From the NCBI GenBank assembly GCA_964633285.1, contig CAZWGA010000029.1, positions 1-64,000 of the forward strand: 64,000 bases of DNA, written 5' to 3'. The number at the start of each line of letters is the position of its first letter. The stretch's first letter is position 1. The translations under genes and the position numbers were made by a program. Below the pieces are notes generated by a model that saw only the letters and a program-made list of their open reading frames with translations, ran no database searches and was not told the origin of the DNA. This DNA comes from 20CM-2-55-15 sp964633285 (GTDB taxonomy: Bacteria; Acidobacteriota; Terriglobia; 20CM-2-55-15). Below, piece by piece: positions 33,522 through 42,659 of the stretch.

Positions 33522-34294
33522 TTTGTTTTCAGCCACTCCGTGAATGCCGCCACCTTCTCCACCAATTCTGCGCGGCCGAGATTCCGTTCGATCTCCTTGA
33601 CGATGGCGCTGCCTACAATCGCGCCATCCGCTTCCTGCCACACGGCCTGAACGTGTTCGGGACGTGATATTCCAAAGCCCACAGCGATCGGCGATTTGGT
33701 GTGGGACCGTAATGTCCGGAGAAACACCCGCAATTCTCCGGATAATTCCTGAGTCTCGCCCGTCACGCCCGTGCGCGACACGGCATACAGAAACCCCGTC
33801 GAGGTTTCCGCGATCTTCTTCAGACGTTCCTCGGAACTGGTCGGCGCTGCCAGAAAAATGGTATTCAAACCCACTGCGTTCATCGTGCGGACGAATGATT
33901 CGGATTCTTCCACGGTCAGGTCGCTTGCCAGCACGCCATCGAATCCGGATTTGACGGCGTCCGCGGCCAGTTTTTCGAGACCATGATTCAACAGCGGATT
34001 AAAGTAACTGAACAATACAAGTGGAATCTCGGATTTCCTGCGAATGTTTTCGCCCAGTTTCAGCACTTTATTTAATGTGACGCCGTTGTGCAGCGCTCGT
34101 TCGGTTGCCCTCTGAATCACAGGACCGTCGGCAATAGGATCCGAAAACGGGACGCCGAGTTCGATAATGTCCGCGCCCGCGCGTTCGAGCGCGAGAACGA
34201 GGTCCAGCGTGGTTTCCAGGCTTGGATCTCCGGCCGTGACGTAAGGAATGAACGCCTTGCGTCCCTGCGCAAACTTCTTCTCAATTCGAGTCAT
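33518..34294 (-). CDS. trpA: Tryptophan synthase alpha subunit
   Basis: 258 residues. Catalytic Glu and Asp in IIELGVPFSDPIADGPVIQ; also FVRTMNAVGL..., VSRTGVTG and the phosphate-binding VGFGISRPEHV. It splits indole-glycerol phosphate to indole and glyceraldehyde-3-phosphate and passes indole to TrpB. It follows trpB by 13 bases and overlaps the chorismate mutase gene by 4. Confidence 0.96.
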   Translation of the reverse strand: MTRIEKKFAQGRKAFIPYVTAGDPSLETTLDLVLALERAGADIIELGVPFSDPIADGPVIQRATERALHNGVTLNKVLKLGENIRRKSEIPLVLFSYFNPLLNHGLEKLAADAVKSGFDGVLASDLTVEESESFVRTMNAVGLNTIFLAAPTSSEERLKKIAETSTGFLYAVSRTGVTGETQELSGELRVFLRTLRSHTKSPIAVGFGISRPEHVQAVWQEADGAIVGSAIVKEIERNLGRAELVEKVAAFTEWLKTK

Positions 34295-34307
34295 GATGTC
34301 GCTGATC

Positions 34308-35474
34308 TCACTTCCTCTGGATCAACCGGATGACTTCTGATACGTCTTTGTCCCCGCGCCCCGACAGATTTACGACTGCGAGTTGATCGGCCGGTAATTT
34401 CAACTTCTTCGCCTGCGCGATTGCATGCGCGCTTTCGAGAGCCGGAATGATGCCTTCAAGATGGCTCAATTCCTGAAAAGCGTCGAGGGCTTCGTCATCG
34501 TTAATGCTGGTGTATTCGACACGGCCCGTATCGTGAAATCGGGCATGCTCGGGTCCGACAGCCGGATAATCCAGTCCGGCGGAAACGGAGTGCGTCGGAA
34601 CAACCTGGCCGTCGTCATCCTGAAGAATGTACGAAAACGTGCCGTGCAAAACTCCGGGCCGTCCTCCTGAAAACCGCGCGGCATGGTCGCCGAGTTTCGG
34701 CCCGCGTCCGCCGGCTTCAGCGCCGATCATTCGAATCTGCTTGTCTTCGACAAAATCATGAAACAAACCGATGGCGTTGCTTCCTCCACCGACACACGCG
34801 ACGAGCACGTCGGGCAGCTGGCCTTCCTTCTCGAGAATCTGCGCCCGAACTTCACGGCCGATGACGGATTGAAAATCGCGGACCATGAGCGGATAAGGAT
34901 GCGGCCCGAGGACCGATCCGAGCATGTAGTAAGTCGTGCGAACATTGGTAACCCAGTCGCGCATCGATTCATTGATTGCGTCTTTCAATGTTTTGCTGCC
35001 TGCCGCGACCGGAAGAACGCGAGCGCCCAGCAGCTTCATGCGAAATACATTGAGTTCCTGGCGGCGGATGTCCTCCTCGCCCATATAGACATCGCATTCG
35101 AGCCCAAGGAGCGCGCAGACCGTCGCTGTCGCAACGCCGTGCTGGCCTGCTCCGGTCTCGGCGATGATCCTCTTCTTGCCCATGCGCCGCGCCAGCAAGC
35201 CCTGTCCAAGACAGTTGTTGATCTTGTGCGCGCCCGTGTGATTGAGATCTTCGCGTTTGAGATATATCTTTCCGCTGCCCCACGTTCGTGTAAGCCGTTC
35301 GGCAAAGTAGAGCGCGGTCGGTCGGCCCGAGTAGTTGTGAAACAACTGGTCGAGTTCCGCGTGGAAGGCCGGATCGCGTTGGGCGGCCGCGTAGGCCGCC
35401 TCGAGTTCCTCGAGGGGATGCATGAGCGTTTCGGGCACGAATTGCCCGCCATAATTTCCGTAATGACCTTTCAT
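34308..35474 (-). CDS. trpB: Tryptophan synthase beta subunit
   Basis: 388 residues. PLP Lys in LNHTGAHKINNCLGQ, then ETGAGQHGVATA and the PLP-phosphate loop ACVGGGSNAIGLFHDF. It joins indole to serine to give tryptophan. It starts on the 4-base overlap with trpF. RidA and CysK in the same window belong to the wider PLP/serine network. Confidence 0.97.
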   Translation of the reverse strand: MKGHYGNYGGQFVPETLMHPLEELEAAYAAAQRDPAFHAELDQLFHNYSGRPTALYFAERLTRTWGSGKIYLKREDLNHTGAHKINNCLGQGLLARRMGKKRIIAETGAGQHGVATATVCALLGLECDVYMGEEDIRRQELNVFRMKLLGARVLPVAAGSKTLKDAINESMRDWVTNVRTTYYMLGSVLGPHPYPLMVRDFQSVIGREVRAQILEKEGQLPDVLVACVGGGSNAIGLFHDFVEDKQIRMIGAEAGGRGPKLGDHAARFSGGRPGVLHGTFSYILQDDDGQVVPTHSVSAGLDYPAVGPEHARFHDTGRVEYTSINDDEALDAFQELSHLEGIIPALESAHAIAQAKKLKLPADQLAVVNLSGRGDKDVSEVIRLIQRK

Positions 35475-36112
35475 AACGCACCTATCATAGCGGCGTCCGC
35501 ACTCTGAACTGCTTCAATGAAGCGCCGCATCTTGTCGTAATCTTTCCTGCCCGGGACCGATTCCACGCCGCTCGCAACATCCACACCGAAAGGATGCAGC
35601 GTGCTCACAACCTGCGACACATTTTCGGGTGTCAATCCGCCCGCGATGATTATCGAGCCGAACGCATTCGCGCCAAACACAAGTTCCCAATTGAACGTTT
35701 TGCCCGTTCCGCCGAACTGTTCCGGAGAGCAGGCGTCGAGAAGGAAATTTCCACTGCCGTGGCAGCGCAGAGTATCGACGCGGAAATTCGAATCCACCCG
35801 AAATACTTTGATCACCTTTACGCGCTGTATGACCGAACAGTAGTCCGGTGTTTCGTTGCCGTGAAGCTGGACGGCATGCAATCCCAGCGATAATGCAAAA
35901 TCCTCCAGATTATGCGGATCCGGATGATTCACGAAGACACCGACCGGCGTCACGAAAGGCGGGAGCCCTTCGATAATCTTCGCTGCGCGCGCCGGCTCGA
36001 TATACCTCGGACTGTTCGGATAGAAATTCAAACCGATGGCATTCGCGCCGAGCAGCGCCGCATCTCGCGCATCCTCGAGTTCGGTAATCCCGCAGATCTT
36101 GACGCGCGTCAC
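35471..36112 (-). CDS. trpF: Phosphoribosylanthranilate isomerase
   Basis: 213 residues. TrpF signatures: VKICGITELEDARDAALLGANAIG (Cys general base), FYPNSPRYI, and a carboxyl phosphate site GVDVASGVES. Catalytic Asp is expected near LLDACSPEQFGGTGKTFNW. It performs the Amadori rearrangement of tryptophan synthesis. Starts within the trpC stop (4-base overlap). A hisA gene is also present, so the organism is not relying on a dual PriA enzyme. Confidence 0.95.
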   Translation of the reverse strand: MTRVKICGITELEDARDAALLGANAIGLNFYPNSPRYIEPARAAKIIEGLPPFVTPVGVFVNHPDPHNLEDFALSLGLHAVQLHGNETPDYCSVIQRVKVIKVFRVDSNFRVDTLRCHGSGNFLLDACSPEQFGGTGKTFNWELVFGANAFGSIIIAGGLTPENVSQVVSTLHPFGVDVASGVESVPGRKDYDKMRRFIEAVQSADAAMIGAL

Positions 36113-36900
36113 AGCAAACCTCGAAGAGCCGCAGCGGGATCGGCCGAAGTAAGAAAATGTTCTCCAATCAGAAAGGCGTCCGCCCCGGAGTCGATCAGCC
36201 GATCGAGGTCCGCGCGGTTGTGGATCCCGCTTTCCACAACAAATAAGCGATCGGCAGGAATCAATGTTGCGAGTCGAATCGAAGTTTCGATGTCCACGTT
36301 GAACGACTTCAGATCGCGATTATTTACTCCGATGATCGAGGCTCCGGCCTCGAGCGCTTCGCCCAGCTCCGCTTCATCATGAACTTCAACCAATGCATCC
36401 AGCTTTAGTTCGCGCGCCAGCGTCATGAGATCCTTGAGCTCCGCGGGTTCCAGCATCGCAACGATAAAAAGAATCGCGCTGGCTCCGCCGGCCCGCGTTT
36501 CATAAACCTGAAATGCGCTGTAAATAAAATCCTTCCTCAGGATCGGCAACGCGGACAATTCGCGAATTTGTCCGATCCAGCCCAGATCACCCTGAAAGAA
36601 ATCTTCTTCGGTAACGACGGATATCGCGCTGGCTCCGGCCTTCGTGTAGGCCGTTGCCTGCCCGGCAGCGTTCAGGCCGGCATTGAGCACTCCTTTCGAG
36701 GGTGATGCCTTCTTCACTTCAGCGATGATGCGGATCCGCTGCGGCGTTTCCAGCGCTTCTTTGAAAGAAGGAACCGGCTTCGCGGTTTCCGCCATCCGTT
36801 TCACGATCGCTTCAGGCACACGCTGGCGTTGGACCTGAAGCCGCTTTCGTTTGGCTTCGATGATGCGCGTCAGAATGTGGGTGCCGTCCAGGTGTTTCAT
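36109..36900 (-). CDS. trpC: Indole-3-glycerol-phosphate synthase
   Basis: 263 residues. Motifs IIAEVKKASPSKGVL, SAISVVTEEDFFQGDL, LPILRKDFIYSAFQVYE (catalytic Lys), DALVEVHDEAELGEALEAG and NNRDLKSFNVD; it ends near ESGIHNRADLDRL. It closes the indole ring. Six bases after trpD, overlapping trpF by 4. No fusion to TrpF as seen in enteric bacteria. Confidence 0.96.
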   Translation of the reverse strand: MKHLDGTHILTRIIEAKRKRLQVQRQRVPEAIVKRMAETAKPVPSFKEALETPQRIRIIAEVKKASPSKGVLNAGLNAAGQATAYTKAGASAISVVTEEDFFQGDLGWIGQIRELSALPILRKDFIYSAFQVYETRAGGASAILFIVAMLEPAELKDLMTLARELKLDALVEVHDEAELGEALEAGASIIGVNNRDLKSFNVDIETSIRLATLIPADRLFVVESGIHNRADLDRLIDSGADAFLIGEHFLTSADPAAALRGLL

Positions 36901-36906
36901 GTTTCC

Positions 36907-37914
36907 TTACACAAAACTCCTCAATCCTTCCAATGTCTTCAACGCCGCCCCGCTGTCGATTGCATTTGCGGCGGCCTGAATGCCTTCCTTCCATGTTTTC
37001 GCAGCGCCCGCTGCAACAATCGCCGGAGCGGCGTTCAGCAGGACGACATCGCGCCGCGGACCGGCCTCGCCTCGCAGTACGCTCTCGATGATTTTTGCGT
37101 TTTCCGGGGCGTCCCCTCCGAGGAGCGTTTCGATCTTTGCGGGCTTGATATCGAAATCCTCCGGAGTCATCACAAACTGCCGGATTTCGCCTCGCCGTGT
37201 TTCGACAACGTACGTGCGGCTTGAAATGGAAACTTCATCCATTCCATTGGCGCCATGAACCACAAATGCGTGTTCGAGATTCAAACCCTGAAGCGCGTTG
37301 GCCATGAGTTCCATGATTTCCGGCGACGACACGCCGACAACCTGGAACGGCGCTGCAGCGGGACTCGCCAGCGGTCCGAGAATGTTAAATACGGTTCTGA
37401 CTTTCAACTGCGAGCGCGCCGGCATGACATGTTTCATGGACGTATGAAATCGCTGCGCGAACAGAAACCCGAAACCCAAATCTTTGATCGCGCGACGAAG
37501 CCGTTCGATCGGCATCTGAATATCGATGCCGAGAGCTTCGATGACGTCCGCGCTTCCGCAGCGGCTCGTGGCTGAGCGGTTTCCATGTTTTGCGACCCGA
37601 ACGCCGGCTCCTGCCGCAACGAAGGCGGCCGCGGTCGAAATATTGAACGTGCCGGATCGATCGCCCCCGGTTCCGGCGGTATCGAGCACCGGAAGGATTT
37701 CTCCATCCCAGAGCGGTTCCGCCTTCTCCCGCATCACCAACGCGAAACCGACCAGTTCCTGCGCTGTTTCTCCCTTCATTCGCAACGCAGTCAGAAAGCC
37801 TGCGATCTGTGCATCCGTTGCCTTGCCCGTCATGATTTCTTCCATTGCCGCGCGCGCTTCCGCTTCCGTGAGATCTGCGCGGTCGATCATTTTCTGGATG
37901 AAATCGGTAAGCAT
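36907..37914 (-). CDS. trpD: Anthranilate phosphoribosyltransferase
   Basis: 335 residues. Signature DTAGTGGDRSGTFNISTAAAF for PRPP, KHGNRSATSRCGSADVIEALGI and FLFAQRFHTSMKHVMPAR. It adds the ribosyl unit to anthranilate. The protein is not fused to TrpG, whose gene precedes it by 3 bases. Confidence 0.96.
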   Translation of the reverse strand: MLTDFIQKMIDRADLTEAEARAAMEEIMTGKATDAQIAGFLTALRMKGETAQELVGFALVMREKAEPLWDGEILPVLDTAGTGGDRSGTFNISTAAAFVAAGAGVRVAKHGNRSATSRCGSADVIEALGIDIQMPIERLRRAIKDLGFGFLFAQRFHTSMKHVMPARSQLKVRTVFNILGPLASPAAAPFQVVGVSSPEIMELMANALQGLNLEHAFVVHGANGMDEVSISSRTYVVETRRGEIRQFVMTPEDFDIKPAKIETLLGGDAPENAKIIESVLRGEAGPRRDVVLLNAAPAIVAAGAAKTWKEGIQAAANAIDSGAALKTLEGLRSFV

Positions 37915-37917
37915 GGA

Positions 37918-38478
37918 TCACACCTTGAGAAAGTTCTTCAGCAGATTCTTCCCTTCGTTCGTCATGATCGATTCGGGATGGAACTGAATGCCTTCCGCCA
38001 GAAATTCTCGATGGCGCAATCCCATCACGAGGCCATCTTTGGTTTTGGCGCTGACTTCGAGACATGCGGGAATATTCGACACCATCAGTGAATGATATCG
38101 GGTTGCGGCAAAGCCCTGAGGCAAGCCCGCGAAAAGCCCTCTGCCGTCATGAAGAATCTCGCTGATTTTGCCGTGCATCAAAGTCGGAGCGCGCTGAATG
38201 GTTCCTCCGAACACTTCGCCGATGGCCTGATGTCCGAGGCAAACGCCGAGTATTGGAATCGATTTGTGAAAACGCCGAACCACATCCTCGGTAATGCCCG
38301 CGTCCGCAGGCGTGCCCGGTCCGGGAGAAATCACAATCCGGGCAGGCTTCAACTTCTCGATCTCGTCGAGGCTGATCTTGTTGTTTCGGAATACACGCAG
38401 CTCTTCATCGCCCAGTTCGCCGAGATACTGGACAAGGTTGTACGTGAAGGAGTCGTAGTTGTCGATGACGAGGATCAT
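37918..38478 (-). CDS. trpG: Anthranilate synthase glutamine amidotransferase component
   Basis: 186 residues, class I amidotransferase. Opening VIDNYDSFTYNLVQYLGELG, nucleophile Cys in ILGVCLGHQAIGEVFGG, oxyanion motif SPGPGTPADAG and the His/Glu pair in IQFHPESIMTNEG. It supplies ammonia to TrpE. The motif set does not exclude shared use with para-aminobenzoate synthase (PabA), as in Bacillus. A 4-base overlap with trpE. Confidence 0.95.
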   Translation of the reverse strand: MILVIDNYDSFTYNLVQYLGELGDEELRVFRNNKISLDEIEKLKPARIVISPGPGTPADAGITEDVVRRFHKSIPILGVCLGHQAIGEVFGGTIQRAPTLMHGKISEILHDGRGLFAGLPQGFAATRYHSLMVSNIPACLEVSAKTKDGLVMGLRHREFLAEGIQFHPESIMTNEGKNLLKNFLKV

Positions 38479-39917
38479 AGTTCAAACCCCCGCTGAGCCA
38501 GATTCATCGCGCGAATCAACGCCCGGGACTTGTTGACGGTTTCTATGTATTCGTTCTCAGGCACGGAATCCGCGACGATGCCGCCGCCGGCCTGAATGTA
38601 ACCTTTGTTACCGCGAACAACGAGTGTGCGAATGGCGATGCATGAATCGAGATTTTTGCTGAAGTCCACGTACATGACGGCGCCGGCATAAACACAGCGT
38701 TTCGTCGGTTCGAACTCGTCGATGATTTCCATGGCGCGGACTTTCGGCGCTCCGGAAACGGTCCCGGCGGGAAAGCACGCCATCAGCGCGTCCCAGCGAT
38801 CGACACCGGGTCTCAATTCTCCACGCAGAGACGAGACCAGATGCATGACGTGTGAATAGCGCTCGATGACCATCAGGTCTTCGACGCGCACTGAGCCGTA
38901 TTTGGAGACGCGTCCGAGATCGTTCCGTCCGAGATCCACGAGCATGATGTGTTCTGCGCGTTCCTTTTCGTCGGCGAGCAATTTACCGGCGAGCGCTTCA
39001 TCCTCCGCGACGTTCGCGCCGCGAGGCAGAGTTCCGGCAATCGGCCGGTATTCGACGTCGCGTCCGCGAACCCGCACCAGCATTTCCGGTGACGATCCCA
39101 CAATGGCGGAGTCGGGCATTTTGAGGAAATACATATACGGCGAAGGATTGACAATCCGCAGCGCGCGATAAATTTCAAACGGCGATACCGGCAAATCCAC
39201 TTCGAATCGTTGCGACAACACGACCTGAAAGATGTCGCCGGCGGCAATGTACTCTTTCGCTTTATCAACCGCGTCGAGGTAATCCTTCTTTTCGAAATTC
39301 GAGCGGACCGTGACATCGCCTTCCTTATGTGTGACTGGAGGAATCTCCAGGGGCTCACGAAGAAGAGCCTCGATCCGGCGGATTTCTTCGACGGCTTTCT
39401 CATACTGGACCTCGATCGGCTCCTGCGATTCACCGGCAATGATGTTCGAGATGATGTGAATCTGATGCCGCAGGTGATCGAATGCGAGAATGGTTTTGTA
39501 GAACATCATGACGGCATCGTCGGTGCCGATATCATCGACGCCCGTTTTGGGAATATCTTCGATGGTCCGCACCATGTCATAGCCGAAATATCCGACGGCG
39601 CCGCCCGTGAACGGTGGAAGGTCCGGCAGCTTCACGGAGGTGAAGCGATCCATCGTTGTCCGCAGGTCCTGCATGAAATCAGCAGGCTCGCCGTCTCGAA
39701 AGCGTTTGATCAGGAAAGGATCGCCGCCGAGGAAGGAATAGCGCGCGATGCGTTCTCCGCCTTCCACGCTTTCCAGAAGAAACGCGTATGCGCGATCTCT
39801 CTCAAGCTTCAGGAATGCCGACACCGGCGTCAGGAAATCGGCAATGACCGATTTGTAAACCGGAATGACGTTTCCCTCAGATTGAAGTTTCTTTACTTCT
39901 TCGAGACTGGGTTGCAT
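38475..39917 (-). CDS. trpE: Anthranilate synthase component I
   Basis: 480 residues, full chorismate-binding enzyme. Amino region with AYAFLLESVEGGERIARYSFLG (the LLES motif binds Trp for feedback control) and the conserved barrel end: YMYFLKMPDSAIVGSSPEM, RPIAGTLPRGAN, AEHIMLVDLGRNDLGRVS and FPAGTVSGAPKVRAMEII. It makes anthranilate from chorismate. A 37-base gap to hisIE, the largest in the whole 29-gene run, holds one arm of a palindromic repeat, so a secondary start of transcription or a processing site may lie here. No leader peptide with repeated Trp codons was seen. Confidence 0.96.
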   Translation of the reverse strand: MQPSLEEVKKLQSEGNVIPVYKSVIADFLTPVSAFLKLERDRAYAFLLESVEGGERIARYSFLGGDPFLIKRFRDGEPADFMQDLRTTMDRFTSVKLPDLPPFTGGAVGYFGYDMVRTIEDIPKTGVDDIGTDDAVMMFYKTILAFDHLRHQIHIISNIIAGESQEPIEVQYEKAVEEIRRIEALLREPLEIPPVTHKEGDVTVRSNFEKKDYLDAVDKAKEYIAAGDIFQVVLSQRFEVDLPVSPFEIYRALRIVNPSPYMYFLKMPDSAIVGSSPEMLVRVRGRDVEYRPIAGTLPRGANVAEDEALAGKLLADEKERAEHIMLVDLGRNDLGRVSKYGSVRVEDLMVIERYSHVMHLVSSLRGELRPGVDRWDALMACFPAGTVSGAPKVRAMEIIDEFEPTKRCVYAGAVMYVDFSKNLDSCIAIRTLVVRGNKGYIQAGGGIVADSVPENEYIETVNKSRALIRAMNLAQRGFEL

Positions 39918-39931
39918 AAGTCACATTTTGC

Positions 39932-40003
39932 GGGCGCGGGTGTAAAACCCGCGACTACGTACTCGGATCCAAGTTTGTAGCCGCGGGTTTCATACCCGCG
40001 CCC
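39932..40003. repeat. 27-bp imperfect inverted repeat invading the end of hisIE
   Basis: Left arm 39932-39958 (begins GGGCGCGGGTGTAAAACCCG) and right arm 39977-40003 match as reverse complements at 24 of 27 positions. Each arm is itself a small hairpin (GCGGGT...ACCCGC). The right arm encodes the last residues of HisIE (GAGMKPAATNLD), so the element lies partly within the gene and supplies its stop. It looks like a dispersed palindromic element that landed at the hisIE-trpE junction. It could also fold in the mRNA between the his and trp parts of the operon. Confidence 0.85.
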
Positions 40004-40602
40004 TGTTTTCTTTTCTGTAATTCCTCCGCAATGTCATCGAGCGAAATTCCTCTCTCGACGAGCAAAACGAGCAGGTGGTAAATCAAATCTCCTGTTTCCG
40101 AAACCAGACGCTCATCTCCCGCGTTCTTCGCAGCGACGATGGTCTCCGTCGCTTCTTCTCCGACTTTTTTCAGGATCTTGTCCAGGCCGCTGTTGAATAG
40201 ATACGTCGTGTAGCTTCCTTCCGGCCGCTGTTCCTTCCGCTGCGCGATCACGGCGTACAATTCTCTCAACACACCTTCAATCCGCGGCTCGACACCGAAA
40301 CACGAATACGATCCCGTGTGGCACGCGGGCCCGGTGGGATCGACCTCGACCAGAACGGCATCCTCGTCGCAATCGAGTTTGAGGCTGACGACTCTCTGAA
40401 AATGGCCGGAAGTCTCGCCCTTGTGCCAGAGCTGGCTCCGGCTCCGGCTCCAGAAGTAGGTTTCGCCGCGTTCGATCGTGAGCTGGAGCGCTTCCTTGTT
40501 CATGTAGGCAACAGTCAGTACTTCCCGTGAGCGCGCATGCTGCACGATTGCGGGAATGAGTCCATCCGGGCCGAACTTTGCCTTTTGAAGAATGTCGCTC
40601 AT
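39955..40602 (-). CDS. hisIE: Bifunctional phosphoribosyl-AMP cyclohydrolase / phosphoribosyl-ATP pyrophosphatase
   Basis: 215 residues. The HisI half (about 1-110) has VLTVAYMNKEALQ, ETYFWSRSRSQLWHKGETSG and the metal-binding DCDEDAVLVEV, GPACHTGSYSCF. The HisE half (about 115-200) has LYAVIAQRKEQRPEGSYT and KVGEEATETIVAAKN with SETGDLIYHLLVLL. Steps 2 and 3 of histidine synthesis are thus fused. The carboxyl tail (about 203-215) is encoded by the palindromic repeat and is probably not needed for catalysis. Confidence 0.95.
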   Translation of the reverse strand: MSDILQKAKFGPDGLIPAIVQHARSREVLTVAYMNKEALQLTIERGETYFWSRSRSQLWHKGETSGHFQRVVSLKLDCDEDAVLVEVDPTGPACHTGSYSCFGVEPRIEGVLRELYAVIAQRKEQRPEGSYTTYLFNSGLDKILKKVGEEATETIVAAKNAGDERLVSETGDLIYHLLVLLVERGISLDDIAEELQKRKQGAGMKPAATNLDPST

Positions 40603-41351
40603 CGAACCACAACTCCATGGCTGCTGAGAAAAGTCTTCGCTTGAGAAATCGTGGCTTCGCGGAAATGGAATATCGATGCGGCGAGAACCGCGCTGGCCGC
40701 GCCTTCGGTCAATCCCTGATAAAGGTGATCGAGAGTGCCTGCGCCGCCGGAGGCAATCACCGGAATCTGAACCGAATCCGCCACGCGGCGGGTCAGATCG
40801 GTGTCATAGCCGTTCTTTGTTCCATCGGCATCCATGCTCGTTAACAGGATTTCACCCGCGCCGAGGTCGGCGACGATCTCGGCCCATTCGACGGCGTCCC
40901 GATCGGTGCGCACACGGCCGCCGTGTGTGTATACCTTCGCTCCACCGTATTCGCGCCGCGCATCAATCGCGACGACGATGCACTGGCTTCCGAATCGTTC
41001 CGCGGATTTTTGAACGATATAAGGATCTTCGACGGCCGATGTATTCAGCGAAACCTTGTCCGCGCCGCATCGCAGGATTTCCTGAATGTCGTCAACGTTG
41101 CGCAGGCCGCCGCCCACAGTGAACGGAATATTGATGGTGTCGGCCACGCGCCGCACCATTTCGCTGACGATATTGCGGCGATCGGAAGAAGCGGTGATAT
41201 CGAGGAACACGAGTTCGTCGGCGCCTTCTTCGGAATAGCGCAGGCCGCATTCCACGGGATCGCCGGCATCGCGCAGATTCACGAAATGAATGCCTTTCAC
41301 AACGCGTCCGTCTTTCACATCGAGGCAGGGAATGATTCGCTTAGCCAGCAT
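40599..41351 (-). CDS. hisF: Imidazole glycerol phosphate synthase, cyclase subunit
   Basis: 250 residues from the ATG at 41351, which overlaps hisA by 11 bases. A longer frame adds 40 residues out of hisA and is not credible. MLAKRIIPCLDVKDGRVVKG places Asp11, and the second catalytic Asp is in VVAIDARRE. Also LNTSAVEDP and GEILLTSMDADGTKNGYD. It works with HisH to make the imidazole ring. Four-base overlap with hisIE. Confidence 0.96.
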   Translation of the reverse strand: MLAKRIIPCLDVKDGRVVKGIHFVNLRDAGDPVECGLRYSEEGADELVFLDITASSDRRNIVSEMVRRVADTINIPFTVGGGLRNVDDIQEILRCGADKVSLNTSAVEDPYIVQKSAERFGSQCIVVAIDARREYGGAKVYTHGGRVRTDRDAVEWAEIVADLGAGEILLTSMDADGTKNGYDTDLTRRVADSVQIPVIASGGAGTLDHLYQGLTEGAASAVLAASIFHFREATISQAKTFLSSHGVVVR

Positions 41352-42063
41352 TTGCCAATGCCTCCTCGATTTGAATTTTGCCTTCGTACAGCGCCTTCCC
41401 GATGATGACGCCGTCGAGCCTCCAGTGATCCAGTTCCGCAAGCCGGTGCAGATCGGCAATCGACGAAACACCGCCGGAGGCGATCACGGACAACTCGGTG
41501 TTCTCCAGCATCTCGCGCGTTGCCGCGACATTCGGACCGGTGAGAACGCCGTCGCGTGAAATGTCCGTATAAATCACAAGGCGGGCGCCGAGATCCTGAA
41601 GGCGATTCGCGAGATCAAGCGCCGGAATGTTGGAGTCTTCGGTCCAGCCGGAGACCTGCACATAGCTGTCGCGCGCATCAATGCCGATCGCAATGTTGTG
41701 CGGATGGCCCGCGAGCGCGACTTTCACGAAGTCCTGATCCTGGACTGCCGCCGTTCCCAGAACGACGCGCTGAATTCCGGCGTCGAGCAGATTTTCAACG
41801 GCAGCCATATTTCTTATTCCCCCGCCTACCTCGATTTTTGCGCCCGGCACGGCGGCGATCATTTGTTTGAGAAGGCCGATATTCGCGGGCCTGCCATCGA
41901 ATGCGCCATCCAGATCGACGACATGCAGCCACTCCGCTCCACGCGAAACCCACTTCGCGGCCATTTCGACGGGATCGCCATAAACCGTAGCGTCGCTCTT
42001 ACGGCCTTGCTTGAGCCGGACGGCTTTGCCGCCCAGAATATCGATTGCCGGATAAATCTTCAT
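41341..42063 (-). CDS. hisA: Phosphoribosylformimino-AICAR-phosphate isomerase (HisA)
   Basis: 240 residues. PAIDILGGKAVRLKQG with catalytic Asp8, LHVVDLDGAFDGRPAN, EVGGGIRN, RVVLGTAAV and IYTDISRDGVL (second Asp). A normal HisA. Its barrel resembles TrpF and HisF, but the separate trpF makes a dual role unlikely. Overlaps hisH by 4 bases and hisF by 11. Confidence 0.96.
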   Translation of the reverse strand: MKIYPAIDILGGKAVRLKQGRKSDATVYGDPVEMAAKWVSRGAEWLHVVDLDGAFDGRPANIGLLKQMIAAVPGAKIEVGGGIRNMAAVENLLDAGIQRVVLGTAAVQDQDFVKVALAGHPHNIAIGIDARDSYVQVSGWTEDSNIPALDLANRLQDLGARLVIYTDISRDGVLTGPNVAATREMLENTELSVIASGGVSSIADLHRLAELDHWRLDGVIIGKALYEGKIQIEEALANAG

Positions 42064-42659
42064 AATCGCGCAAAATTATCGAGAAGGCGTTCGCCCACGT
42101 GTTGACTCTTCTCAGGATGAAACTGAGTCGCCCATATATTCTTCGAACGCACGATCGCAGTGAATTCCATTTCATAGTCGGTAGTGGCAAGGACGATATC
42201 CTGCGACTCCGGCTCGATGTAATACGAGTGCACGAAATAAACGAAACTTGATTCCAGCACCCCTTCCGTCAAACCGTCGGCCTTTTTCGGATGCAACTGA
42301 TTCCAGCCCATGTGCGGTACACGCAGATGCGACGGAAGCCGGACAGCGCGGCCCTTCATGAGATTCAGTCCTTCGTGACGCCCAAACTCTTCGCTCTCGC
42401 TGAACAGAAGGTGCATGCCCAGGCAAATGCCCAGAGCCGGCGTTCCCGTCCGCACCTTTTCGATGAAGGGTTCTGCGAGACCGTACTGCTTCAGATTGCG
42501 CATTCCGTCGCCGAAAGCGCCCACACCGGGAAGCACGAGCTTCGTGGCTGCGCGAATGTCGCCTGCATTCGACGTTACAAGCACGTCGTGACCGAGCCTG
42601 CGGAGCGTGTTCTCAAGGCTCCGGAGGTTGTTCAACTTGTAATCGACGACAGTAATCAC
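42060..42659 (-). CDS. hisH: Imidazole glycerol phosphate synthase, glutamine amidotransferase subunit
   Basis: 199 residues. Nucleophile Cys in PALGICLGMHLLFSESEE, oxyanion loop LPGVGAFGDGM, and the His/Glu pair in TQFHPEKSQHVG. It delivers ammonia through the HisF barrel. Overlaps hisB and hisA by 4 bases each. Confidence 0.96.
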   Translation of the reverse strand: MITVVDYKLNNLRSLENTLRRLGHDVLVTSNAGDIRAATKLVLPGVGAFGDGMRNLKQYGLAEPFIEKVRTGTPALGICLGMHLLFSESEEFGRHEGLNLMKGRAVRLPSHLRVPHMGWNQLHPKKADGLTEGVLESSFVYFVHSYYIEPESQDIVLATTDYEMEFTAIVRSKNIWATQFHPEKSQHVGERLLDNFARL

